DNA of 64,000 bases, taken from contig CAYXDC010000006.1 of the NCBI GenBank assembly GCA_964463505.1, forward strand, positions 20,358-84,357, written 5' to 3'. Every line of letters begins with the position of its first letter. The first letter of the stretch is position 1. This DNA comes from JAJZSS01 sp964463505 (lineage in GTDB: Bacteria; Chloroflexota; Anaerolineae; Anaerolineales; UBA4823). Shown here piece by piece: positions 26,538 through 35,150 of this stretch. Below the pieces are notes generated by a model. It was given only the letters and a program-made list of their open reading frames with translations. It had not been told where the DNA came from and did no database searches. A program made the position numbers and the translations under genes.

Positions 26538-28568
26538 TTATTCTTCCCCTGAAAGCAGCTTGAACTTCTCCCATGGCTTGACCTTGGGGTCCTCCGCCAG
26601 GATGTTGCGCAGCTCATAGATCTGGTCGCGCAGCACAGCTGCTTTTTCAAATTCCAGGTTGCGGGCGGCTTCCTTCATTTGTTTTTCCATCTCGGCGATA
26701 ATCTTGTTGATCTCAGCCTTGGGGGTATCTTGTTTGACATGATACGCTCCCTGGGGCTCTGCCACAGCGTGCATAGAGACTTGATCGGTGAGATCGCGCA
26801 CCGCTTTTATAATACTGACTGGCTCGATGCCATGCTCGCGGTTGTAGGCCTCCTGCTTGGCGCGCCGGCGGTTGGTCTCATCGATCGCCCGTCGCATCGA
26901 ATCGGTCATCTTGTCGGCGTACATAATCACTCTGCCGTCCAGGTGGCGGGCAGCGCGCCCGATGGTCTGGATCAGGGCTGTCCCTGAGCGCAGGAAACCC
27001 TCTTTATCTGCATCCAGGATGGCAATCAGCGAGACTTCCGGCAAGTCCAGGCCTTCGCGCAGCAGGTTAATCCCCACCACCACATCGAAGACGCCCAGGC
27101 GCAGGTCGCGCAGGATGCCAATCCGCTCCAGGGTGTCTATCTCGGAGTGTAAATAGTGAACCTTGATGCCCAGCTCTAGCAGGTAATCGGCCAGTTTTTC
27201 AGCCATGCGCTTGGTCAGGGTGGTCACCAGAGTGCGCTGGCCGACCTCCACCCGCCGGCGGATCTCACCTACCAGGTCGTCGATCTGACCTTCGGTGGGG
27301 CGCACCTCTACCTGTGGGTCCACCAGGCCGGTGGGACGGATGATCTGTTCAACCACTTGCTCGGCGCGGCCCATTTCATACGGCCCGGGCGTGGCGCTGG
27401 TGTAGATGGTATAACCCATGCGCTGCTCGAATTCGTGGAATTTGAGCGGGCGGTTATCCAGGGCGGAGGGCAGGCGGAAACCATAATCCACCAGGGTGGT
27501 CTTGCGCGAGCGGTCGCCGTTATACATTCCCCGGATTTGCGGCACCGTCATATGCGATTCGTCGATCACCAGCAGGTATTCGCTGGGCAGGTAATCCATC
27601 AGCGTCCAGGGCGCCGAGCCTACCGGACGCTGGTCCAGGTGGCGCGAATAATTCTCGATGCCGGTGCAGTAACCCACTTCGCGCAGCATCTCCAGGTCGT
27701 AGATGGTGCGCTGTTCCAGGCGCTGGGCTTCCAGGAAACGATCCTCTGCTTTAAGCTGGCGCAAGCGCCCTTCTAGCTCGGCCTCTATATCCTGGATGGC
27801 CTGTTTGAGTTTGTCTTCGTCCGTGATAAAGTGTTTGGCGGGATAGATGGCAGCTGTAGTCAGCTCATGCTGCAGCTCGCCGGTGACCGCGTCAAACTCC
27901 ATCATCCGTTCCACCTCGTCCCCGAAAAAGGTGACCCGGTAGCCGTAGCGGTCCTGGTAGGCAGGCAGAATATCCAGCGTATCCCCGCGCACACGGAAAG
28001 TACCCGGGCGCAGCTCGATATCATTGCGCTGGTATTGGCTCTCAATCAGCTGGCGCAGTAAGGCATTGCGGCGGTATATTTTCCCCGACTCGAGATTGAT
28101 CACCACCCGCCCATACGCTTCCGGGTTGCCGATGCCATAAATGCACGAAACCGAGGCCACGATCACCACATCCTTGCGCGACATCAGCGCCGTGGTGGCT
28201 GCCAGGCGCAAGCGCTCGATTTCCTCGTTGATCTCCGATTCTTTCTCGATGTACAGGTCGTGGCGCGGCACATAGGCTTCGGGCTGGTAGTAATCGTAGT
28301 ACGAGACAAAGTATGCCACCGCGTTATCGGGAAAAAACTCTTTGAACTCGGCGTATAGCTGGGCTGCCAGGGTCTTATTGTGCGCCATGACCAAGGCTGG
28401 CATCTGCAGCTCCTGGATGATGGAAGCGACGGTGAAAGTTTTGCCGGTGCCGGTAGCGCCCAGCAAAACCTGGTTGCGCTGACCCTGGCGGATGCCCTGC
28501 ACCAGCTCGCGGATGGCTTCAGGCTGATCGCCGGTGGGAATAAAGGGAGCTTTGAGTTGAAATTCCAT
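26538..28568 (-). CDS. uvrB: Excinuclease ABC subunit B
   Basis: UvrB is the damage-verifying helicase-like subunit of nucleotide excision repair. The 676-residue protein has Walker A GATGTGKT at 37-44, the damage-probing beta-hairpin YFVSYYDYYQPEAYVP, DESHMTVPQIRGMYNGDRSRK, the conserved helicase motifs (LVTTLTKRMAEKLADYL, GINLLREGLDLPEVSLIAILDADKEGFLRS, TIGRAARH) and a C-terminal UVR motif (EMEKQMKEAARNLEFEKAAVLRDQIYELR) that contacts UvrC. Length is standard. Its start is four bases after the stop of the upstream PHP gene, so both are probably on one transcript. Confidence 0.97.
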   Translation of the reverse strand: MEFQLKAPFIPTGDQPEAIRELVQGIRQGQRNQVLLGATGTGKTFTVASIIQELQMPALVMAHNKTLAAQLYAEFKEFFPDNAVAYFVSYYDYYQPEAYVPRHDLYIEKESEINEEIERLRLAATTALMSRKDVVIVASVSCIYGIGNPEAYGRVVINLESGKIYRRNALLRQLIESQYQRNDIELRPGTFRVRGDTLDILPAYQDRYGYRVTFFGDEVERMMEFDAVTGELQHELTTAAIYPAKHFITDEDKLKQAIQDIEAELEGRLRQLKAEDRFLEAQRLEQRTIYDLEMLREVGYCTGIENYSRHLDQRPVGSAPWTLMDYLPSEYLLVIDESHMTVPQIRGMYNGDRSRKTTLVDYGFRLPSALDNRPLKFHEFEQRMGYTIYTSATPGPYEMGRAEQVVEQIIRPTGLVDPQVEVRPTEGQIDDLVGEIRRRVEVGQRTLVTTLTKRMAEKLADYLLELGIKVHYLHSEIDTLERIGILRDLRLGVFDVVVGINLLREGLDLPEVSLIAILDADKEGFLRSGTALIQTIGRAARHLDGRVIMYADKMTDSMRRAIDETNRRRAKQEAYNREHGIEPVSIIKAVRDLTDQVSMHAVAEPQGAYHVKQDTPKAEINKIIAEMEKQMKEAARNLEFEKAAVLRDQIYELRNILAEDPKVKPWEKFKLLSGEE

Positions 28569-28572
28569 AAGC

Positions 28573-29649
28573 TTATTTCACCACATAAATTGGATTGCTG
28601 ATGATCCAAGTCCGCCGCCGCCCGGCAAATTGAATGAACGCTTCAACCCGGTATACACCCGGCTCTGTCGAAATATGCGTGCATAGATCGTGGTGTTGCC
28701 AGGTCTTAAGCGGCTTGCCATCTTTAAGCAGGCGGCACTCGGTGCGGCGGGGCAAGCGTATCTGAAAGGTAACCCCATTTTTGGCGGAGAGTTGTTCGCC
28801 CATTTGCGCCGTCTGCTCTTTTCCATGCGCCACAAAGCGGAAACCACGTGTGCTGGCAGGTAGGTCGTAGCCGATGAAAGCACGCCCCTTGCGCAGGGTT
28901 TCATAGATCAGGGTCGCGTCTTCATTGGCTTCCCCACACAAGGCTTCAGGGGCGATGAGATGGGTATTGATCCCCCGGAAATGAAATTCATAGGGGAAAA
29001 GCACTTTGCGTAACGGTCCGAGCCGCACATGGAAGGCATGCGCATCCGAGCCGCCCAGCGCCACCACTTTGCGCCCCTCCGCCAACAGGCTATCCCAGCG
29101 CTGGATCGCTTCGGGATACGGCCCACGCCCAATATGCCTGGGGAAGAAGGCGTAATACAGCGCGTGCAAGCGGGTTTTCAGCAGCCCCTTGAACTCGGAC
29201 ATGGAATTCCACAGCTCCAGTCCGGTATAGCCTTGCACATCCCAATCCACCCAGGAGATATCGGCTTCTTTGACGGCTGGTGCTGCCGGATCAACCGGAT
29301 GGGCGATGAAGGACAACCCTCCCGCTCGATTCACAGCGTCAATCAGGCGCTGAGGCTGGTCGGCGTAGGCAGCCAACTCACGGTACGCCCCGAAGACCAG
29401 CATATGATTCTTCTGCGGTTGGCGTGTGCGGTCATGCAGCTCCTCGCCCACCAAAAGCAAGGTGCGCCGGTCGCCATCCTGATAATACATCTGCGGACCC
29501 TCTACCCACACATTATGATCGGTGACGATCACTGCATCCAACCCGGCTTTGAGCGCCGCCCTGGCAATCTCGGCATGGCTACCGCTCCCATCCGAGTAGG
29601 GAGTGTGCATATGCAGGTTGATGACCAGCTCGAATTTGGAAGACTCCAT
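28573..29649 (-). CDS. PHP-domain metal-dependent phosphoesterase
   Basis: The 358-residue protein carries PHP-fold metal motifs: INLHMHTPYSDGSGSHAEIARAALKAGLDAVIVTDHN, then LSFIAHPVDP, and later GGSDAHAFHVR. It resembles the CehA/McbA-type phosphoesterases. After about residue 270 a beta-rich C-terminal part (FQIRLPRRTECRLLKDGKPL...GVYRVEAFIQFAGRRRTWIISNPIYV) looks like an accessory sandwich domain. A phosphoester substrate is likely but cannot be named. Its ATG lies directly against the -35 box of the divergent secG promoter, so the two promoters share little space. Confidence 0.82.
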   Translation of the reverse strand: MESSKFELVINLHMHTPYSDGSGSHAEIARAALKAGLDAVIVTDHNVWVEGPQMYYQDGDRRTLLLVGEELHDRTRQPQKNHMLVFGAYRELAAYADQPQRLIDAVNRAGGLSFIAHPVDPAAPAVKEADISWVDWDVQGYTGLELWNSMSEFKGLLKTRLHALYYAFFPRHIGRGPYPEAIQRWDSLLAEGRKVVALGGSDAHAFHVRLGPLRKVLFPYEFHFRGINTHLIAPEALCGEANEDATLIYETLRKGRAFIGYDLPASTRGFRFVAHGKEQTAQMGEQLSAKNGVTFQIRLPRRTECRLLKDGKPLKTWQHHDLCTHISTEPGVYRVEAFIQFAGRRRTWIISNPIYVVK

Positions 29650-29678
29650 TTGACGTTTCGCCCGTGGAAAGGTATAAT
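29650..29678 (+). promoter_or_regulatory. Sigma-70-type promoter for secG
   Basis: TTGACG (29650-29655), 17-base spacer, TATAAT (29673-29678). Predicted transcript start near 29685. Confidence 0.75.
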
Positions 29679-29721
29679 CCGCCTGCCTAAGCGCATGAAT
29701 CGTACGTTTTGGAGGCTTGAG

Positions 29722-29946
29722 TTGGAGATTTATCTAAATATCGCACTGATTATAACGTCAATTGCCCTGATCGCCAGCGTCATCTTGCAGAGCAAGGGCG
29801 CCGGCCTGGGTGGCTTTACCGGTGGCGACACCGGCGCTATCTTTACTGCGCGGCGGGGAATTGAGAAAGTTCTCTTCCGGGTCACGATTATATTGAGTAT
29901 CATCTTCTTTATTCTGGCAATCGCTACCGTCCTGGTAAAAGGCTAA
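29722..29946 (+). CDS. secG: Preprotein translocase subunit SecG
   Basis: SecG is the small two-helix subunit of the SecYEG export channel. The 74-residue protein reads LEIYLNIALIITSIALIASVILQ (helix 1), then the conserved cytoplasmic loop SKGAGLGGFTGGDTGAIFTARRGIEKVLFR, then helix 2 ILSIIFFILAIATVLV. The start is TTG 29722, preceded by GGAGG at 29711-29715. An in-frame ATG at 29695 has no ribosome site and would add nine residues. The promoter above is near consensus. The gene is easily missed because a much longer spurious frame covers it. Confidence 0.92.
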   Translation: MEIYLNIALIITSIALIASVILQSKGAGLGGFTGGDTGAIFTARRGIEKVLFRVTIILSIIFFILAIATVLVKG

Positions 29947-30003
29947 CCAGGCAGGTAAAACCTGTTTGGAAGGGAAAGGATAGACACCTAGCGAAGAGGC
30001 CAG

Positions 30004-30055
30004 GGGCAGCTCACGGCTGGTCGGCTTGCGGACAAGCTGGGGAGCGCCCTTTTTT
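30004..30055 (+). terminator. Structured terminator after secG
   Basis: An outer stem GGGC(A)GCTC / GAGCGCCC encloses a hairpin GGCTTG-CGGA-CAAGCT, followed at once by TTTTTT (30050-30055). The region from 29947 also contains the hairpin CAGGT-AAA-ACCTG. It lies in front of the peptide-binding protein gene, whose start (30083) is only 28 bases on, so attenuation of that gene is possible. Confidence 0.65.
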
Positions 30056-30082
30056 GTTGTCTGGCATCCTTTGCTCTTGCAC

Positions 30083-31789
30083 ATGAAAAGATTGCGTTGG
30101 CAACTTGTTGTTGTCGTCATCACCCTGGTGGTGATCGCCTTGCTACTGCTCAGCCAGCAGCCTGGGGTATTGCCAGGGATTGTAGAACCGGTCGTGCAGC
30201 CCACCTCAGGCGGCGCGTATAGCGAAGCTCTGATCGGCTCGCTGCACCGTCTTAATCCTGTGCTGGATTGGTACAACACGCCCGATCAGGATGTAAATCG
30301 CCTGCTTTATTGCAGCCTGATGAGCTTTGACGAACGCGCCTTGCCGTCCGGGGATGTGATCGAAACCTGGGGCATATCCGCGGATGGCACCGTCTACAAC
30401 TTTTCCATCCGCGCCAATGCCGTCTGGCATGACGGTGAGCCCGTCACCAGTGAGGATGTCGTTTACACCACCGGCTTGCTCGCCGATCCCGAATTGCCTG
30501 CCCCGGACGATCTGAAAGCGCTGTGGGCTGAGATCGATGTCGTTCCCCTGGACGATAAAACCTTCCAGATGATCCTGCCGGAGCCGTTTGCGCCCTTCCT
30601 GGATTATCTGACCTTTGGGCTGTTGCCTGCTCACTCGCTGGATGGCGTCACGGCTGCCGAGCTGGTGGATGATGAATTTAACCTGAATCCAGTTGGCTGC
30701 GGTCCTTACCGCTATGAGCAGTTACTGGTCACGGATGGCGCGATCAGTGGGGTGGTGCTCAGCGCTTTCCCCGAATACTACTCCCAACCAGCGTATATCG
30801 AAGAAGTTACTTTCAAAACTTACCTCGACGCGGCTGCCGCTCTGCTGGCATATCATGCGGGTGAGGTGCTGGGGGTATCGGAATTGACTCCAGAGACCCT
30901 GGCCGAGGGGCTGCAGAGTACCGAGCTGAACCTGTACAGTGGGCGCTTGCCGCGCCTGGAGCTGATCTTGTTCAACCTGAATGATCCTGGGCTGCCCTTC
31001 TTGCAAGATTCCGCCTTACGCCAGGCTTTACTGCTGGGTATGAACCGCCAGCGCATCATCGATCGCCTCCTGGGCGGGCAAGCCATCCCGGCGGATGGGC
31101 CTATTTTCCCGGGAACTTGGGCATATTATGAAAATATGCCACAGTATGCCTTCGACCCCGAACGCGCCCTCAACCTGCTGAAGCAGGAAGGTTATAACCC
31201 TACGGCAGCGGACAGCTCGCTGCGCGCTAAAGAAGGCGAGCCGGCGCTGGAATTTGAACTAATCCACCCCGACCAGGCGCCTTATCCTGAAATTGCCGCC
31301 GCCATCCAGGAAGATTGGGCGCGCCTGGGGGTTAAGATCACCCTGACTGCGCTGCCCTATAGCGATCTGGTGTCCGAGCATCTGGAAACCCGTGAATTTG
31401 CCGCAGCGCTGGTCGATCTGGACTTCACCGGTCAGCATGACCCTGACCCATATGCTTTCTGGCACGACACCCAGACAACCAGCGGTCAGAACTACACCCA
31501 ATGGAATGACCGCCAAGCCTCGGAATACCTGGAGCAGGCGCGCATCCGGGATGATTATGGCGAGCGAGCGCGCCTGTATCGCAATTTCCAGGTGCGCTTT
31601 GCCAATGAGCTACCTGCTTTACCGCTCTTTTACCCCGTATACAGCTACGGGATTGACCAGTCCATCCAGGGCGCTAGTATTGGCTCGCTCACCGAGCCGA
31701 ATGACCGCCTGACAACTTTGCCCACCTGGTTCCTTGAGTCACGCCTGACCGCGCCTACCGCCGCCCCGGAGCTCACCCCCACACCTTAG
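30083..31789 (+). CDS. Peptide/solute ABC transporter substrate-binding protein (family 5)
   Basis: This is an extracytoplasmic receptor of the OppA/DppA class. ATG 30083 gives a 568-residue protein with an N-terminal hydrophobic anchor (KRLRWQLVVVVITLVVIALLLL) and no lipobox Cys, so it is probably membrane-tethered. Family features follow: YSEALIGSLHRLNPVLDWYNTPDQDVNRLLYCSLMSFDE, GTVYNFSIRANAVWHDGEPVTSEDVVYT and ALRQALLLGMNRQRIIDRLLGGQA. It ends in a short Pro/Thr tail. The longer frame from 30026 crosses the terminator hairpin and is unlikely. No permease or ATPase genes for it are in the window. Confidence 0.88.
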   Translation: MKRLRWQLVVVVITLVVIALLLLSQQPGVLPGIVEPVVQPTSGGAYSEALIGSLHRLNPVLDWYNTPDQDVNRLLYCSLMSFDERALPSGDVIETWGISADGTVYNFSIRANAVWHDGEPVTSEDVVYTTGLLADPELPAPDDLKALWAEIDVVPLDDKTFQMILPEPFAPFLDYLTFGLLPAHSLDGVTAAELVDDEFNLNPVGCGPYRYEQLLVTDGAISGVVLSAFPEYYSQPAYIEEVTFKTYLDAAAALLAYHAGEVLGVSELTPETLAEGLQSTELNLYSGRLPRLELILFNLNDPGLPFLQDSALRQALLLGMNRQRIIDRLLGGQAIPADGPIFPGTWAYYENMPQYAFDPERALNLLKQEGYNPTAADSSLRAKEGEPALEFELIHPDQAPYPEIAAAIQEDWARLGVKITLTALPYSDLVSEHLETREFAAALVDLDFTGQHDPDPYAFWHDTQTTSGQNYTQWNDRQASEYLEQARIRDDYGERARLYRNFQVRFANELPALPLFYPVYSYGIDQSIQGASIGSLTEPNDRLTTLPTWFLESRLTAPTAAPELTPTP

Positions 31790-31840
31790 GTTTTATAACC
31801 CCGCTTCCTCCTTCACAGCTTAATTCCTGATTGTGAATCA

Positions 31841-31871
31841 AAAAGGACCGGCGCACATGCCCGGTCCTTTT
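31841..31871. terminator. Bidirectional Rho-independent terminator
   Basis: AAAAGGACCGG...CCGGTCCTTTT, an 11-bp perfect stem with a 9-base loop, between the peptide-binding and VanZ-like genes. Confidence 0.9.
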
Positions 31872-31880
31872 ATCATCCTG

Positions 31881-32420
31881 CTATTTTGTTGAGCCATGCA
31901 GCCAGCGCGCCAGAAAAGGGATTTTAGCCAGCAGCACAAACAACCCATAGCCAAGGCCCACCCCCAGCGTATTCAGGATCAAATCATCGACATCAAACAC
32001 CCTGACTGCCAGGAAGAATTGAAATAACTCGATGAATAAGGTGACCAGAAAGCCGGTCCCCACAGTCGCCCACCAGCGCCGGTAGCTTGGGGATAGAACC
32101 GGCAGGAACACGCCCAGGGGCGCCAGCAGCAGCAGATTTCCCAGGATATTCATCACCACATATGGGCTCATGTAGCGCAGCATGTGCAGGGTCTTGACCA
32201 GAGGCTGGAAGTTGGCCTGTTTGGGCTGAAGATCGGCCACGTTGATATACATGGGCCAGAATGTCAGGCGGGAAACCGTCAACAGATAACCAAAAAACAG
32301 ATTTACCAGCACTTCGCGCCCAATCGCCAGCCGTCCGGCGCGCCGCCAGTTGATCAGGCGATACACGATCCAGGTAAAAATTGCGATCGCCAGGATCAGA
32401 GTCTCATTGATGGCAACCAA
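31881..32420 (-). CDS. VanZ-like membrane protein
   Basis: The 179-residue protein has about five hydrophobic segments and the VanZ-like pattern: NILGNLLLLAPLGVFLPVL, then TVGTGFLVTLFIELFQFFLAVRVFDVDDLILNTLGVGLGYGLF, with the acidic ...RVFDVDDLILNTLG typical of the family. VanZ relatives are associated with envelope processes and low-level glycopeptide resistance; the biochemical role is unknown. The start is TTG 32420 with AGGAGG eight bases upstream. It is a single gene bounded by terminators on both sides. Confidence 0.82.
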   Translation of the reverse strand: MVAINETLILAIAIFTWIVYRLINWRRAGRLAIGREVLVNLFFGYLLTVSRLTFWPMYINVADLQPKQANFQPLVKTLHMLRYMSPYVVMNILGNLLLLAPLGVFLPVLSPSYRRWWATVGTGFLVTLFIELFQFFLAVRVFDVDDLILNTLGVGLGYGLFVLLAKIPFLARWLHGSTK

Positions 32421-32572
32421 AAATAATCCTCCTGCTAGTCAAATTTTCAGGGTTTTTCGGATTTGGTCATCCGGATATTGCCGGAAAAGCGACGGACAGT
32501 AAGTACACCCATTCTGGCAGGCATGCGTTCACCTGGCCTGCCGCACCGGGGCGCGGTTCAGGCCAAAGCCTG

Positions 32573-32610
32573 GATAAAAAAAACGGGGAAAGCCAGCCAG
32601 GCTTTCCCCG
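32573..32610 (-). terminator. Rho-independent terminator of the PPK2 gene
   Basis: GGGGAAAGCC / GGCTTTCCCC 10-bp perfect stem followed on the minus strand by a run of eight T. Confidence 0.92.
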
Positions 32611-32625
32611 GGTAAAAGTTGGAGC

Positions 32626-33570
32626 TCAGTAGATTTCTGGTACAAAGGTCTGGTCACTCATCGGCGGGCGTACATAGCCTGAATCTTTTTCACGCTCCGG
32701 CAGCACGATGGCTTCGGGCGTGAGGTCATCATAAGGGATCTGGCTGAGCAGGTGCGAGATCATATTCAGCCGGGCGCGGCGCTTGTCGTCCGAATTGACC
32801 ACATACCAGGGCGCCTGTTTGGTGTCGGTAAACTTGAACATTTCGTCCTTGGCGACCGAGTACTGCACCCAGCGTCTGCGTGACTCGAGGTCCATGGGGC
32901 TGAGTTTCCAGCGTTTGGTGGGGTCATCCAGGCGCGCCTGGAAGCGCCGTTCTTGTTCTTCATCACTCACAGAGAACCAGTATTTGATCAGAATGATTCC
33001 GGCGCGTACCAGCATGCGCTCGAATTCCGGGCAGGAGCGCATAAACTCGCGGTACTCATCCTCTGTGCAAAAGCCCATCACGCGCTCGACATTGGCGCGG
33101 TTGTACCACGAGCGATCAAACAGCACCATTTCACCGCCGGCAGGCAGGTGTGCAACATAGCGCTGGAAGTACCACGAGGTTTTATCGCGTTCGGTGGGTG
33201 TGCCCAGGGCCACAACCCGGCAGATGCGCGGGTTCAGGCTCTCGGTGATGGCTTTGATCGAGCCACCCTTCCCGGCAGCATCCCGCCCTTCAAAAATAAC
33301 CACGACTTTCAGGCCCTTGGCTTTGATCCACTCCTGCAGCTTAACCAGCTCAATGTGCAGCCTGGCGATCTCCGCCTCGTAATCCCGACGCTTCATTTTG
33401 GGTTTCTTTTCGTGGGAGTCGCTGTGCATCTGGATGCGCGCCACCGGTTCAGGAGGCGTGGTTGTCTTACCATCACCTCCGGCTTTGGCTGGCTTGGCTG
33501 GAGAGGCCTTCATCTCCACCGCTTTGCTTGCGGGTTTCGGCTCTTTCTTTGGTTTTTCTTTTTTACTCAT
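32626..33570 (-). CDS. ppk2: Polyphosphate kinase 2 family protein
   Basis: PPK2 enzymes transfer phosphate between polyphosphate and nucleotides. From ATG 33570 (GGGAGG upstream) the protein has 314 residues. The first about 60 are Lys/Pro/Ala-rich and probably disordered. The kinase core begins at MKRRDYEAEIARLHIELVKLQEWIKAKGLKVVVIFEGRDAAGKGG, with Walker A near 94-102, followed by TSWYFQRYVAHLPAGGEMVLFDRSWYNRANVERVMGF and the lid DDPTKRWKLSPMDLESRRRW. The sequence looks like PPK2 class I (GTP or ADP phosphorylating). The frame extends 25 codons upstream but without a ribosome site. Confidence 0.92.
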   Translation of the reverse strand: MSKKEKPKKEPKPASKAVEMKASPAKPAKAGGDGKTTTPPEPVARIQMHSDSHEKKPKMKRRDYEAEIARLHIELVKLQEWIKAKGLKVVVIFEGRDAAGKGGSIKAITESLNPRICRVVALGTPTERDKTSWYFQRYVAHLPAGGEMVLFDRSWYNRANVERVMGFCTEDEYREFMRSCPEFERMLVRAGIILIKYWFSVSDEEQERRFQARLDDPTKRWKLSPMDLESRRRWVQYSVAKDEMFKFTDTKQAPWYVVNSDDKRRARLNMISHLLSQIPYDDLTPEAIVLPEREKDSGYVRPPMSDQTFVPEIY

Positions 33571-33722
33571 ATTGCCTCCCGTGCCCACCCTTGCCTGCAT
33601 CTGATGCGATATTCTCATTATAGGGAAAAAACCTTCCAGATGCAATGTTTATTTCTAAATATAGAGATTTTCTCCGCCCTGGGGGAGTCAGGGCCTGATC
33701 AGCGCCCCTGTTAAATCCTTTT

Positions 33723-33764
33723 TAGCACCCCCCCGACCGCTGCCATTCGGGGGGTGCTATTTTC
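33723..33764. terminator. Hairpin between PPK2 and the ASCH-TPR gene
   Basis: TAGCACCCC...GGGGTGCTA arms (33723-33759), C7 against G6, flanked by TTTTT on the left and TTTT on the right. It lies directly at the 3' end of the minus-strand ASCH-TPR gene. Confidence 0.6.
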
Positions 33765-34977
33765 AGGATCGCATGCGTTCTTCTGCTACGGTTTGAGCCT
33801 GGCGGGCGCTTTCAGTGCTGCGCATGTCGCCCAGGGCTTCATAGGCAATGGCTCGGGCAGCATAGGCGCGCCCCACCCCCGGCCAATTTTCGAGCGGCTC
33901 CAGAAGGACCAAGGCCTGCCGGGCGGCTTCCAGCGCTTCGGGTGCGCCGCCGCTGGTGACGTGCGCGTTGGCCAGATCGGCGCGCAAGATCCAGTACCAG
34001 CCGAGCCCCTGGCGGTGGTCATAACTATCGCCGCGACTGAACGCCTGGCGCGCTTCTTCCAGGTATTCCAGCCCTGGCTCCACATCTCCACTAAAAATGA
34101 GCGTGGCGCCATACGAGACCAGGCTGCGCGCCAGGGTCAGGTCATCGCCGGACAGCCGCGCCGCCTCCAATTCGCAGATACTGACCTCAGCCGCCTTCTC
34201 GCGCCGCCCAAACTGGCGCAGGATATTGGCCTGGCGCATCAATACGGCGGCCAGGACGCGCTGCTGCGCCTGGAACTGCGCCTCGCCCGGGTTGAGCTCC
34301 AGCGCCAGCAGGCGTTCCTCCAGCGCCCAGTAAGCTTTAAGTGCGTTTTCAAGGTCTTCGGCCTGCTCATACTGCTTTAACGCCTGCTCGAGCTCCGCTT
34401 CTATCTTCTGGATCATCAGCTCGATCCCGGCTTGAATTGGCGGATTTGGTGGGCGGTAGAGCACTTCAAAGCGCTCGCATACCACCGGCATATCCTGTGC
34501 AGGTTCGCGCCTGATAGCAGCGCATTCTCGGGAGAAGAAATGCCAGTGTACACGCCGCCAGTTTTCCAGGCTGCGGTCGTCTTCGCCTTCGTCATAGGCA
34601 AACTGGGCATCCACCAGGTTGAAGGGTATACGGCGCACTTCTGTGGTGCGAATCAGGCACAATGGATCACCTGCCCAATTTAGGATGATGGATAGGTCTC
34701 CAGGCTTTGGGAGCGGTTCTCCTTCGGCAGCATAGACCCATTCAAGCGAGGCAGTAGCCGTCTTCTTCCCTGCAACTACCAGAGCGCCAAGCTCGTCAGC
34801 AGCAGACTGAATTTGTGCTTGCATCTGGGCTCCGAGCTCGTCGGTGGCTTCCGGTTCATCCATGAAATGCCAGGCTTGTGGGGGTATGAGCGGGGCATTG
34901 GCGTCTGCTGGCAGGCTGCTCAAATAACCTTGCCAAAAAGCTTGAATGCGGGGGTCATTCGTTCCTTGATTGGTCAT
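33763..34977 (-). CDS. ASCH domain-TPR fusion protein
   Basis: Residues about 1-180 form an ASCH/YqfB-like domain: QAFWQGYLSSLP, AWHFMDEPEATDELGAQM, VVAGKKTATASLEWVYAAEGEPLPKPGDLSIIL, RTTEVRRIPFNLVDAQFAYDEGEDDRSLENWRRVHWHFF. This fold binds RNA or modified nucleosides, and some members hydrolyse N4-acetylcytidine. Residues about 185-404 are helical tetratricopeptide-type repeats (QYEQAEDLENALKAYWALEERLLALELNPGEAQ, GDVEPGLEYLEEARQAFSRGDSYDHRQGLGWYWILRADLANAHVTSG, AARAIAYEALGDMRSTESAR). ASCH proteins are normally single-domain and about 150 residues. No clear operon partner; the function of the fusion is unknown. Confidence 0.82.
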   Translation of the reverse strand: MTNQGTNDPRIQAFWQGYLSSLPADANAPLIPPQAWHFMDEPEATDELGAQMQAQIQSAADELGALVVAGKKTATASLEWVYAAEGEPLPKPGDLSIILNWAGDPLCLIRTTEVRRIPFNLVDAQFAYDEGEDDRSLENWRRVHWHFFSRECAAIRREPAQDMPVVCERFEVLYRPPNPPIQAGIELMIQKIEAELEQALKQYEQAEDLENALKAYWALEERLLALELNPGEAQFQAQQRVLAAVLMRQANILRQFGRREKAAEVSICELEAARLSGDDLTLARSLVSYGATLIFSGDVEPGLEYLEEARQAFSRGDSYDHRQGLGWYWILRADLANAHVTSGGAPEALEAARQALVLLEPLENWPGVGRAYAARAIAYEALGDMRSTESARQAQTVAEERMRS

Positions 34978-35150
34978 TTGTGTGCCTCAGAAGGATCTGT
35001 GAATAAGTAATCTGATTTTACCCCAACCTGCCTCCGGCAAGTCGAAAGAGGCAAAAAAAAGGAAATTCGACGAAAATATGATGACAATCGGTAATATTGC
35101 TTAGAAGTATCCTCAGGTATTCTAGTTTATAAGATTATTCGGAGGGATCA

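Noticed and set aside
29029..29700. Plus-strand frame running through the PHP gene into secG
   Set aside because: Only the last 74 codons (secG) are real; the rest is antisense to the PHP gene and upstream of the secG promoter.
29947..30055. Signal-recognition-particle RNA or tmRNA downstream of secG
   Set aside because: The conserved SRP loop (GGAA tetraloop with flanking AGCAG) and tmRNA ends are absent; a terminator-type structure explains the sequence.
33571..33645. N-terminal extension of PPK2
   Set aside because: No ribosome site at the upstream ATG, whereas ATG 33570 has GGGAGG; the added residues look non-native.
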